A stretch of DNA of 7,133 nt from Thiofilum sp039797965 (GTDB lineage: Bacteria > Pseudomonadota > Gammaproteobacteria > Thiotrichales > Thiotrichaceae): assembly GCA_039797965.1 (NCBI GenBank), contig JBDKGX010000125.1, positions 1 through 7,133 on the forward strand. Direction: 5' to 3'. The notes beneath the pieces were generated by a model. It did no database searches. It saw only the letters and a list, made by a program, of their open reading frames with translations, and was not told where the DNA came from. How positions within the stretch are numbered: position 1 is the first letter of the stretch; each line of letters opens with the position of its first letter. The translations under genes and the position numbers were made by a program. Positions 1-5,946 of this stretch are shown piece after piece.

Positions 1-1011
1 ATTATCCACCCAAAACTCCGTACCCATAGCGATTGCCCCCTTCATATTGTCGGTAGCCGTGGGCATTTGTGCCGCTTTATCAGCCGCTAACTTTTCTAAA
101 GCTGCTGGGTTGATAGGACCGTAAGGAATTTGGCTAGAATAAGCGGCTTGGGTGTCTGCTTGGCTAGCAAACCGCATAAACTCATAGGTAGCATCAATAT
201 TTTTACTCCCTTTAGGGATAGCCCAGTAATCTAGATCGTAAATACTGCCCGACCAACTGATAGCTAATTTTTGTCCTTCTGCTTGAGCGGCAGCAATGCG
301 ACCATTGTAAGCTGAAGACATGACCACATCCCCTGCGATTAACCATTGAGGGGGTTGAGCACCGGCTTCCCACCATTGAATATGGGGTTTTAATTCGTCT
401 AGTTTTTTAAAAGCACGTTCAACCCCTTCCGGTGTGCCGAGTACTTTGTACACTTCATCAGCAGCCACACCATCAGCTTGTAGAGCAAATTCTAAGGTGT
501 ATTTTGCTCCTTTGCGTAAACCGCGCTTACCGGGGAAGTCTTTAACATTCCAGAAGTCTTGCCATGTTTTGGGGGCTGTTTTGAGTTTGTCAGCGTTATA
601 AGCCAGCACGGTCGACCACACGAAAATACCCACACCACACTTGTTTACCGCAGTGTCTATCAGGGTACTTTTAATACCGAGTTTGTCCCAATCAATAGGC
701 TCAAATACCCCTTCAAAACAGCCACGTGCTAATTCGGGGGATTCGACTTCGACGGCGTCCCAACTCACATTTCCGGTTTCTACCATGGAGCGGATTTTGG
801 CAAATTCACCGTTATAGTCACCCGCCGTCAATTCGGTTTTAGTTTTTTCGGCAAAGGGGGTGAAATAGGCTTTTTGCATAGCTTCACCCGATGCACCACC
901 AAATGAGATCACCGTTAAGGCTTGTGCTTGAGTATTGAGTACTAAACCAGCACTAATCAAGGCAGCACTCAATACACGCTTGAGTGTTAAACGAGGTAAA
1001 CGAGTAGTCAT
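1..1011 (-). CDS. Polyamine-type ABC transporter periplasmic substrate-binding protein (PotD/PotF-like), 3' end cut by window edge
   Basis: The minus-strand frame is open from an ATG at 1011 to the left edge without a stop, giving 337 residues. Family members are usually about 340-370 long, so only a short C-terminus is missing. The N-terminus is a Sec signal peptide: basic residues, a hydrophobic core at about 13-25, and an AQA cleavage site after Ala31. The mature protein begins LTVISFGG, typical of the spermidine/putrescine-binding class. Other class features are VWSTVLAYN (133-139), QWWEAG (212-217), SSAYNGR (232-238) and YDLDYWAIPKGS (258-269). Asp261 appears to align with the amine-contacting Asp257 of E. 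coli PotD, judged by eye. Cys98 and Cys125 could form a periplasmic disulfide. A GGAG at 1021-1024 lies 9 bases before the start. The gene follows the ATPase gene after 35 bases, in the same transcript. Binding of a polyamine or related amine is a family inference; the exact ligand is unknown. Confidence 0.9.
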   Translation of the reverse strand, partial: MTTRLPRLTLKRVLSAALISAGLVLNTQAQALTVISFGGASGEAMQKAYFTPFAEKTKTELTAGDYNGEFAKIRSMVETGNVSWDAVEVESPELARGCFEGVFEPIDWDKLGIKSTLIDTAVNKCGVGIFVWSTVLAYNADKLKTAPKTWQDFWNVKDFPGKRGLRKGAKYTLEFALQADGVAADEVYKVLGTPEGVERAFKKLDELKPHIQWWEAGAQPPQWLIAGDVVMSSAYNGRIAAAQAEGQKLAISWSGSIYDLDYWAIPKGSKNIDATYEFMRFASQADTQAAYSSQIPYGPINPAALEKLAADKAAQMPTATDNMKGAIAMGTEFWVDN

Positions 1012-1046
1012 AACAAGTGGCTCCAATAGTCAAACAGTGGATGAGG

Positions 1047-2150
1047 CTAATTCGGTAAGGTTAACGCTCGTGCATCGGCATCGCGCCAACCTAAAACAAT
1101 CGGATCATTGGGTTGAATGGTGGTCTGTAATTCACTCACCGGAACTTTTACGCAAAACTGATCATTACCCGCAAACTCACAGCGTAGGCGTACATGATCC
1201 CCCAAATAAATTAATTCTTTAACGGTACTGGTAAAGCGATTCGGTAAGGCTTCCGCTGCCGTGCCAATTCGTACTCGTTCAGGGCGAATAGAAAACAGCA
1301 CTGAACTATTAATGGCTAAGGTAGTACTCGGTGTTAGGGCATTAGTTTGAAAACCTTGGGGCAATTGTAAGTGGCTGGTAGTGCTATCACTGGTCAGTAC
1401 TTGGGCAGGTAAGGTATTGTTTTCACCAATAAACTGCGCCACGAATGCGTTAGCAGGGTATTCGTAGAGGGTCTGTGGTGTGTCGATTTGTTGAATCACA
1501 CCATCATTAAAAACGGCTACACGATTCGACATGGTTAAAGCTTCATCTTGATCGTGAGTGACGAAAACGATAGTTAAGCCTAGTTGCTCATGCAAATGTT
1601 TGATTTCTAATTGCATATGTTCGCGTAGCTGTTTATCTAGCGCACCTAGAGGTTCATCCATAAGGACTAATTGCGGCTCAAATACTAAGGTACGTGCTAA
1701 GGCTACCCGTTGTTGTTGCCCGCCGGATAATTGTTGGGGGCGACGTTTGGCATATTGACTGAGCTGAATCATATCCAGCATGCGTGCTACTTTGGCTTTG
1801 GCTTGATCTTTAGGTACTTTGCGAGTCTTGAGGGGGTAGAGTAAGTTTTCCTCCACCGTCATATGAGGAAACAGCGCATAATTTTGAAACACCATGCCAA
1901 TATTGCGTTGGTGTGGAGGCAATGTGTTAAGGCGTTGCGTGCCTAAGAAAATGTCGCCTTGGGTAGGCACTTCAAACCCTGCCAGCATCATTAGACAAGT
2001 GGTTTTACCCGAACCCGAAGGCCCCAATAAGGTTACAAACTCACCTCGTGCAATAGACAGATTTAAGTCACGCACGACCAAATGCTCGCCATCATAAGTT
2101 TTTTGCACCCCAGTAAACCGTACTAAGGGGTCTGCTGAATGAGACTGCAT
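1047..2150 (-). CDS. Polyamine-type ABC transporter ATP-binding protein (PotA-like)
   Basis: This cytoplasmic ATPase powers the import system whose binding protein follows directly. Numbering from the ATG, the nucleotide-binding domain (about 8-240) contains Walker A GPSGSGKTT (43-51), the Q-loop Gln89 in GMVFQNYALFPHMTVEEN, the signature LSGGQQQR (141-148), Walker B LVLMDEP (161-167), the D-loop GALD and the switch His199 in FVTHDQDEA. A TOBE-type C-terminal domain follows (about 270-365, with FSIRPERVRIG), as in PotA and other MalK-like transporter ATPases. The length, 367 residues, is normal. The frame extends upstream to a GTG at 2177, which would add nine residues. The ATG at 2150 is preferred because GGAGG at 2160-2164 sits 9 bases before it. 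No catalytic residue is missing. Two permease genes would be expected to the left, outside the window. Confidence 0.93.
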   Translation of the reverse strand: MQSHSADPLVRFTGVQKTYDGEHLVVRDLNLSIARGEFVTLLGPSGSGKTTCLMMLAGFEVPTQGDIFLGTQRLNTLPPHQRNIGMVFQNYALFPHMTVEENLLYPLKTRKVPKDQAKAKVARMLDMIQLSQYAKRRPQQLSGGQQQRVALARTLVFEPQLVLMDEPLGALDKQLREHMQLEIKHLHEQLGLTIVFVTHDQDEALTMSNRVAVFNDGVIQQIDTPQTLYEYPANAFVAQFIGENNTLPAQVLTSDSTTSHLQLPQGFQTNALTPSTTLAINSSVLFSIRPERVRIGTAAEALPNRFTSTVKELIYLGDHVRLRCEFAGNDQFCVKVPVSELQTTIQPNDPIVLGWRDADARALTLPN

Positions 2151-2159
2151 GCCTGACTT

Positions 2160-2164
2160 CCTCC
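2160..2164 (-). promoter_or_regulatory. Ribosome-binding site that decides the ATPase start
   Basis: On the minus strand this reads GGAGG, 9 bases before the ATG at 2150. The alternative GTG at 2177 has only an AGGTGG directly abutting it, too close to serve. The longer start is therefore unlikely. Confidence 0.7.
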
Positions 2165-2223
2165 GTTGTAGCGTCACCCACCTAATCAGAAGTGTAGACT
2201 CCTACCTTAAGCGGTGTTTTTTA

Positions 2224-2252
2224 TTTATCGCATACCTGAATCGTGCTGGCAA
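2224..2252 (-). promoter_or_regulatory. Candidate sigma-70 promoter of the ABC transporter operon
   Basis: On the minus strand, TTGCCA (2247-2252; 5 of 6 to the -35 consensus) is followed after 17 bases by GATAAA (2224-2229; 4 of 6 to the -10). A TGC just before the -10 gives an extended -10. Transcription would begin near 2217, leaving a leader of about 67 bases to the ATG at 2150. The operator-like palindrome at 2257-2277 lies immediately upstream of the -35. An alternative -10 inside that palindrome is possible but lacks a convincing -35. Confidence 0.45.
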
Positions 2253-2256
2253 GGTA

Positions 2257-2277
2257 ATTTATACTAATAAATAGCAT
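2257..2277. promoter_or_regulatory. Operator-like AT-rich site, copy 1 (upstream of transporter operon)
   Basis: The 16-base core ATTTATACTAATAAAT is an imperfect palindrome. With the next five bases it matches the site at 3315-3335 in 18 of 21 positions (differences at positions 7, 8 and 19). It lies next to the probable promoter of the transporter operon. A site shared by two promoters flanking a GntR gene is what a common operator would look like. The AT-rich composition lowers the weight of the match. Assignment to the GntR protein is inference. Confidence 0.4.
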
Positions 2278-2300
2278 GGATTAACGTGCCTATCCAAAAT

Positions 2301-2397
2301 CCTTTTCAAAACCCTGCATCGATTGAGGAGGTAAAACAGGCATAAACTCAAGTACGGGTAAGTCGTTTGGTTTTATACCTGTCATGATTTGAAAAGG
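2301..2397. repeat. Nested inverted repeat between the regulator and transporter genes
   Basis: The outer arms CCTTTTCAAA (2301-2310) and TTTGAAAAGG (2388-2397) are perfectly complementary over 10 bases. Inside them, ACAGGCATAAA (2336-2346) pairs with TTTATACCTGT (2372-2382) over 11 bases with one mismatch. In RNA made from the minus strand that mismatch becomes a G-U pair, so the structure fits a transcript running leftward, such as the 3' end of the regulator mRNA or a long transporter leader. The central loop is 25 bases. There is no T-run typical of a terminator and no ORF inside. It could be a small dispersed repeat or a structured untranslated region; I do not recognise a known riboswitch. 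Confidence 0.5.
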
Positions 2398-2443
2398 TCA
2401 GTATCAGAAGATTTTAACGAGCCTAGGTTGGCAAAACGTGGGG

Positions 2444-2466
2444 AAGTACTGAGTTTAAAAGTACTT
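2444..2466 (-). terminator. Short hairpin over the stop of the GntR gene (weak terminator candidate)
   Basis: AAGTACT (2444-2450) and AGTACTT (2460-2466) form a perfect 7-base stem with a 9-base loop, overlapping the TAA stop at 2465-2467. Both arms contain the AGTACT word that is over-represented in the window. The stem is AT-rich and no T-run follows on the minus strand, so termination here is doubtful. Confidence 0.2.
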
Positions 2467-3235
2467 AAGTGTGTGAGGTGAGTAATTGACGGGACAACTG
2501 TGCTTGCAACTCTTGATTAAAATCATGAGCACAATGCATATGCTTACGCATCAAGATTTCCACTGCTAGTGTATCGCGGGCTTTAAAGGCTTTAACTAGT
2601 TCACGGTGGTAGTGCAAGTTAGAGCTAGAAAATTCACGTTGCTCAGGGAGTTGCACCTTTTTAAAAATGACTAAATCTTTAATCAAATCATTTAAGAAGC
2701 GCCCCATAAACGCCAGAATAGGATTCTGGCAACGTTCTGCTAAAAGGCTATGAAAATCTAATTCAGCAATACGTTGTGCTAAGCGTTGCTCCATCGTTTC
2801 AGCAGGAGTCGCACACAATTCGGTCAAGCGCTCTAATTCAGCATGATCAGTTTCTGTCAATTGATCAACGACCAGACGAGCAATTTCAGGCTCGACTAAA
2901 CCCCGTAATTGATAAATATCGGTGCCTTCAAACGTTTGAAAATGCAGGTAGTTACGTAGCATTTGTGAAGCTAAGGGGTAAGGTACTTGAGCGAGTACCG
3001 CGCCACCATTAGGGCCTGTTTTGACGGTGATTAAACCCTGTACTTCCAATGACTTGAGCGCTTCACGCACGGTACCTTTAGAGCATTCAAATAACTCCAT
3101 CAAGGCTTTTTCATTCGGTAATCGCTCACCCGGTTGGATATCTTTGACGACTACCCAACGTTTAACCGCCTCAACAATTTGATCCGCGCGTTTAACGCGG
3201 CGCTGCGAGTCTAATGCAGCTAAGTCCTTCACCAT
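2465..3235 (-). CDS. GntR-family transcriptional regulator, FCD (FadR) subfamily
   Basis: This is a DNA-binding repressor or activator of 256 residues, normal for the family. The winged helix-turn-helix occupies about 15-84. It contains GERLPNEKALMELFECSKGTVREALKSLE, quoted here in parts: GERLPNEK (36-43), the recognition helix SKGTVREALKSLE (52-64), and the wing QGLITVKTGPNGGAVL. The all-helical FCD ligand-binding domain spans about 105-245. Likely metal-site residues are Glu158 or Asp160, His162 (LDFHSLLAERCQNPI), His210 (YHRELVKAF) and His232 or His234 (MRKHMH); Glu158 seems to sit where Asp is usual. The frame extends to a TTG at 3253, but the ATG at 3235 has AAAGG at 3242-3246 six bases before it. 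Divergent placement from gcdH suggests control of glutarate catabolism, and perhaps of itself and the transporter. The effector is unknown; glutarate or a glutaryl derivative is plausible. Confidence 0.92.
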   Translation of the reverse strand: MVKDLAALDSQRRVKRADQIVEAVKRWVVVKDIQPGERLPNEKALMELFECSKGTVREALKSLEVQGLITVKTGPNGGAVLAQVPYPLASQMLRNYLHFQTFEGTDIYQLRGLVEPEIARLVVDQLTETDHAELERLTELCATPAETMEQRLAQRIAELDFHSLLAERCQNPILAFMGRFLNDLIKDLVIFKKVQLPEQREFSSSNLHYHRELVKAFKARDTLAVEILMRKHMHCAHDFNQELQAQLSRQLLTSHT

Positions 3236-3262
3236 GCACAACCTTTGATTCAAAAATTCTTA

Positions 3263-3276
3263 TCAGAGTACTCTGA
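3263..3276. promoter_or_regulatory. Perfect 14-base palindrome in the divergent gntR-gcdH spacer
   Basis: TCAGAGTACTCTGA is its own reverse complement. It lies 28 bases upstream of the regulator ATG and about 60 bases before the gcdH transcription start. It would suit an operator for autoregulation. It also contains the over-represented AGTACT word, so the palindrome may partly reflect that. No matching copy was seen near the transporter promoter. Confidence 0.35.
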
Positions 3277-3297
3277 ATAGGGTGCGAAAGAAAAGTT

Positions 3298-3326
3298 TTC
3301 CTACTTGATTTTGAATTTATTATAAT
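3298..3326 (+). promoter_or_regulatory. Candidate promoter of the gcdH operon
   Basis: A perfect TATAAT -10 lies at 3321-3326. At the 17-base spacing the -35 position holds TTCCTA (3298-3303), only 3 of 6 to consensus. Transcription would start near 3333, with a leader of about 45 bases. The -10 sits inside a perfect palindrome (3315-3330), so a repressor bound there would block it. Confidence 0.4.
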
Positions 3327-3335
3327 AAATAGTAT
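3315..3335. promoter_or_regulatory. Operator-like AT-rich site, copy 2 (over the gcdH -10)
   Basis: ATTTATTATAATAAAT (3315-3330) is a perfect 16-base palindrome. With the five bases after it, it matches the site at 2257-2277 in 18 of 21 positions. It covers the gcdH -10, the right place for a repressor site. The likely binder is the GntR protein encoded next door, by inference only. Confidence 0.45.
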
Positions 3336-3377
3336 AGATAGAGAGTTTAACCACTAACTGTATTTGAGGTACGTGCT

Positions 3378-4556
3378 ATGACACCGTTTCAATGGGATGA
3401 TCCGTTTCGTTTTGATCAGCAATTAAGCGATGAAGAGCGCCAAATCCGTGAGGCGGTGCGTGCGTATTGCCAAGACAAATTGCAACCGCGAGTACTAACC
3501 GCTTCTCGTGAAGAGCGTTTTGATCGTGAGATCATGAACGAAATGGGCGAGCTTGGCATGCTGGGTTGTACGGTTGCAGAGCAATACGGGGGGGCGGGTC
3601 TTAATCATGTGTCATACGGTTTGATTGCCCGTGAAGTAGAGCGAGTCGATTCGGGTTATCGCTCAGCCATGAGTGTGCAATCGTCCCTCGTCATGTATCC
3701 GATTGAGGCTTATGGGACAGAAGAGCAAAAGCTCAAGTACTTGCCACGTTTAGCAACGGGTGAAATAGTCGGTTGTTTTGGTTTGACTGAGCCTAATCAC
3801 GGTTCTGACCCCGGTTCTATGGTGACACATGCCAAAAAGGTCGAGGGCGGCTATGTGCTGAATGGGCAAAAAATGTGGATTACTAATAGTCCGATTGCTG
3901 ATATTGCTGTCGTTTGGGCAAAATCAGAGGCTCATGGTGGCAAAATTAAAGGCTTTATTGTGGAGCGAGGTACAGAAGGTTTTAGTACGCCTAAAGTTCA
4001 CGGCAAATTATCGCTACGTTCGTCCATTACGGGTGAAGTGGTTTTAAATGACGCATTTGTACCAGACGAAAATTTATTGCCTAAAGCATCGGGTTTAGCG
4101 GGGCCTTTTGGCTGTTTGAATAAAGCTCGTTTTGGGATTGCGTGGGGAGTACTGGGCGCTGCGGAGTTTTGCTGGCATGCGGCTCGGCAATACACGCTAG
4201 ATCGCCAGCAGTTTGGTCGTCCGTTAGCGGCAACTCAATTAGTCCAAACTAAATTGGCTAATATGCAAACCGAAATTACCTTAGGGCTACAAGCCGTCTT
4301 GCAAGTAGGACGCTTAATGGATCAAGGTAGTTGGTCGCCGGAAATGGTGTCCTTAGTGAAACGTAATAACTGTGGCAAATCCTTAGATATTGCGCGAGTG
4401 TCACGCGATATGCACGGAGGTAATGGTATTTCCGATGAATTTGGCGTGATGCGCCATATGGTCAATTTGGAAACCGTGAACACCTATGAAGGGACTTACG
4501 ATATTCATGGTTTGATTTTGGGACGAGCGCAGACTGGTATTCAGGCGTTTTTCTAA
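3378..4556 (+). CDS. gcdH: Glutaryl-CoA dehydrogenase
   Basis: This FAD-dependent acyl-CoA dehydrogenase oxidises and decarboxylates glutaryl-CoA to crotonyl-CoA and CO2, passing electrons to electron-transfer flavoprotein. It completes lysine, cadaverine and glutarate breakdown. The 392-residue length is normal. Long stretches match human GCDH as I recall it: DSGYRSAMSVQSSLVM (91-106), GCFGLTEPNHGSDP (132-145), WITNSPIAD (167-175), GPFGCLNKARFGIAWGVLGA (242-261) and VNTYEGTYDIH (367-377). The catalytic base is Glu371 (human Glu370 in mature numbering), next to Tyr370. Arg95 corresponds to human Arg94, which holds the gamma-carboxylate, and this separates it from short-chain acyl-CoA dehydrogenases. 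Thr169 is at the flavin-contacting position. The start ATG has GAGGT at 3366-3370, 7 bases before it. It is the first gene of a two-gene operon with the CoA-transferase 30 bases downstream. Confidence 0.96.
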   Translation: MTPFQWDDPFRFDQQLSDEERQIREAVRAYCQDKLQPRVLTASREERFDREIMNEMGELGMLGCTVAEQYGGAGLNHVSYGLIAREVERVDSGYRSAMSVQSSLVMYPIEAYGTEEQKLKYLPRLATGEIVGCFGLTEPNHGSDPGSMVTHAKKVEGGYVLNGQKMWITNSPIADIAVVWAKSEAHGGKIKGFIVERGTEGFSTPKVHGKLSLRSSITGEVVLNDAFVPDENLLPKASGLAGPFGCLNKARFGIAWGVLGAAEFCWHAARQYTLDRQQFGRPLAATQLVQTKLANMQTEITLGLQAVLQVGRLMDQGSWSPEMVSLVKRNNCGKSLDIARVSRDMHGGNGISDEFGVMRHMVNLETVNTYEGTYDIHGLILGRAQTGIQAFF

Positions 4557-4586
4557 AAGTGATAGGTGCGTTTTCAGGAGTGCTTT

Positions 4587-5795
4587 ATGCCCGCCCAACC
4601 GTTAAAAGGGATTCGTATTTTAGACTTGTCGCGCATTTTGGCGGGGCCTTGGTGTAGCCAACAATTAGCGGATTTAGGAGCGGAAGTCATTAAGATTGAA
4701 CGTCCTAATGAGGGCGATGATACGCGCCATTGGGGGCCTCCTTGGCTGGGTGAAAGTCACGAAGCAGCTTATTATTTAAGCGCTAATCGAGGTAAGCAAT
4801 CCGTCACCATTGATATGGCGACCGCAGAAGGGCAAGTACTGTTGCATGAGTTAGTCAAGCACTGTGATGTAGTACTCGAAAACTTCAAAGTCGGTGGGCT
4901 GAAAAAGTATCATCTTGATTACGAGAGCCTTAAAGTACTCAAACCTGACTTGATCTATTGCTCCATCACAGGCTTTGGGCAATCAGGGCCTTATGCGAAT
5001 CGGGCAGGTTACGATTTTATGATTCAGGGTATGGGCGGGCTAATGAGCTTGACTGGAACACCCGATTCACAAGGAGGTGAGCCTGTCAAAGTTGGGGTAG
5101 CCTTTGTAGATATTTTTACCGGATTGTATGCTGCGAATGCCATTATGGCAGCGCTATTTCAACGCGAACGCACAGGGCAGGGCGCTTATATTGATTTGGC
5201 GCTATTAGATGTGCAAGTCGGCGTACTGGCTAATCAGGCTTTAAATTATCTTACCTCCGGCACAGTACCTGAGCGTCTAGGTAATGCTCATCCCAATATA
5301 GTGCCGTACCAAGCCTTTGCGACTCAAGACGGTCATCTGATTTTAGCCGTCGGCAACGATGCACAATTTAAGCGGTTTTGTGACGTTGCGGGTCGTCCCG
5401 AATTAGGTTATGACCCTGAGTACTTAACAAATGCCTTACGGGTTGCCCACCGTGAAGAGCTGATTCCACAAATCATGGAGTTAGTGAAACAAAAAACCAC
5501 GAATGAGTGGCTAGCAGTACTAGAATCAGTGGGTGTACCGTGTGGTCCGATTAATACCCTTGATCGCGTTTTTGCTGATCCGCAGGTGCAGCATCGAGGT
5601 TTAACTTTGCATTACCCCCACCCACTCGTGGATGAAGTTAAATTAGTCAGTAATCCGATTCGCTTTGAGGGGGAAGCTTTAAACTCACCCAACCCTCCCC
5701 CCTTATTAGGAGAACATACCGCGTCTGTATTAGCGCAATTACTAAACCTAGATGCCAAACAACAAGCTGACCTAAAAACTAAAGGTATTATTTAG
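4587..5795 (+). CDS. Family III (CaiB/BaiF) CoA-transferase, probable glutarate:CoA-transferase
   Basis: This cytoplasmic enzyme moves CoA between carboxylic acids. Its 402 residues are typical of the family. The N-terminus (KGIRILDLSRILAGPWCSQQ, 7-26, then LADLGAEVIKIE) is the family signature. Further conserved segments are NRGKQSVTIDM (68-78), VVLENFKVGGLKKY (95-108), ITGFGQSGPYANRAGYDFM (127-145) and LGEHTASVL (374-382). The catalytic nucleophile is probably Asp175 in VGVAFVDIFTG. The position directly after gcdH strongly suggests activation of free glutarate to glutaryl-CoA, with succinyl-CoA as likely donor, as in gcdG of Pseudomonas and human SUGCT. Sequence alone cannot exclude another dicarboxylate. 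The frame extends to a GTG at 4566, but the ATG at 4587 has AGGAG at 4576-4580 six bases before it. Confidence 0.88.
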   Translation: MPAQPLKGIRILDLSRILAGPWCSQQLADLGAEVIKIERPNEGDDTRHWGPPWLGESHEAAYYLSANRGKQSVTIDMATAEGQVLLHELVKHCDVVLENFKVGGLKKYHLDYESLKVLKPDLIYCSITGFGQSGPYANRAGYDFMIQGMGGLMSLTGTPDSQGGEPVKVGVAFVDIFTGLYAANAIMAALFQRERTGQGAYIDLALLDVQVGVLANQALNYLTSGTVPERLGNAHPNIVPYQAFATQDGHLILAVGNDAQFKRFCDVAGRPELGYDPEYLTNALRVAHREELIPQIMELVKQKTTNEWLAVLESVGVPCGPINTLDRVFADPQVQHRGLTLHYPHPLVDEVKLVSNPIRFEGEALNSPNPPPLLGEHTASVLAQLLNLDAKQQADLKTKGII

Positions 5796-5822
5796 GCTAA
5801 GTACGGGAGTTGTTTGTTAATG

Positions 5823-5842
5823 CTTAACTATTCAGTGTTAAG
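5823..5842 (+). terminator. Weak hairpin after the CoA-transferase gene
   Basis: CTTAAC (5823-5828) and GTTAAG (5837-5842) form a 6-base stem with an 8-base loop, 27 bases past the stop. Only a short TTTT follows. This is a poor match to an intrinsic terminator and the only candidate after the operon. Confidence 0.25.
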
Positions 5843-5859
5843 AGTTTTAATTAAACCTA

Positions 5860-5887
5860 TTGATTCTCTCCGTCAGAGTGGTACAGT
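5860..5887 (+). promoter_or_regulatory. Weak promoter candidate for the FKBP lipoprotein gene
   Basis: TTGATT (5860-5865; 4 of 6) and TACAGT (5882-5887; 4 of 6) are separated by 16 bases. A start near 5894 would leave a leader of about 50 bases. The rest of the 151-base spacer is AT-rich and offers no clearly better pair. Confidence 0.25.
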
Positions 5888-5946
5888 TTTTAGGCTGTAT
5901 TTAAAAATAGCTCTAATGGGCATTTAACATCTTTATTAAAAAAGCA

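Noticed and set aside
935..1222. Plus-strand ORF of 95 codons across the transporter gene junction
   Set aside because: It is antisense to two well-supported genes, has no family features, and includes the intergenic region in an unnatural way.
2151..2177. GTG start giving a 376-residue ATPase
   Set aside because: The ATG at 2150 has an ideal ribosome-binding site; the added residues MTLQRRKSG are not part of the family domain.
2325..2332. Strong Shine-Dalgarno-like GAGGAGGT on the plus strand in the 2178-2464 spacer
   Set aside because: No start codon follows at a usable distance and the frames close within a few codons.
3236..3253. TTG start of the GntR regulator
   Set aside because: No ribosome-binding site precedes it, while the ATG at 3235 has AAAGG six bases upstream.
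3862..4047. Plus-strand 61-codon ORF inside gcdH
   Set aside because: It is out of frame within the conserved gcdH coding sequence and looks like a chance ORF.
4566..4586. GTG start of the CoA-transferase
   Set aside because: It would place the good AGGAG ribosome site inside the gene; the ATG at 4587 fits the family N-terminus.
4401..4598. Minus-strand ORF of 65 codons over the end of gcdH; similar antisense ORFs at 1558-1758, 1894-2097, 2776-3012 and 3998-4195
   Set aside because: All lie within strongly supported genes on the opposite strand and encode no recognisable protein.
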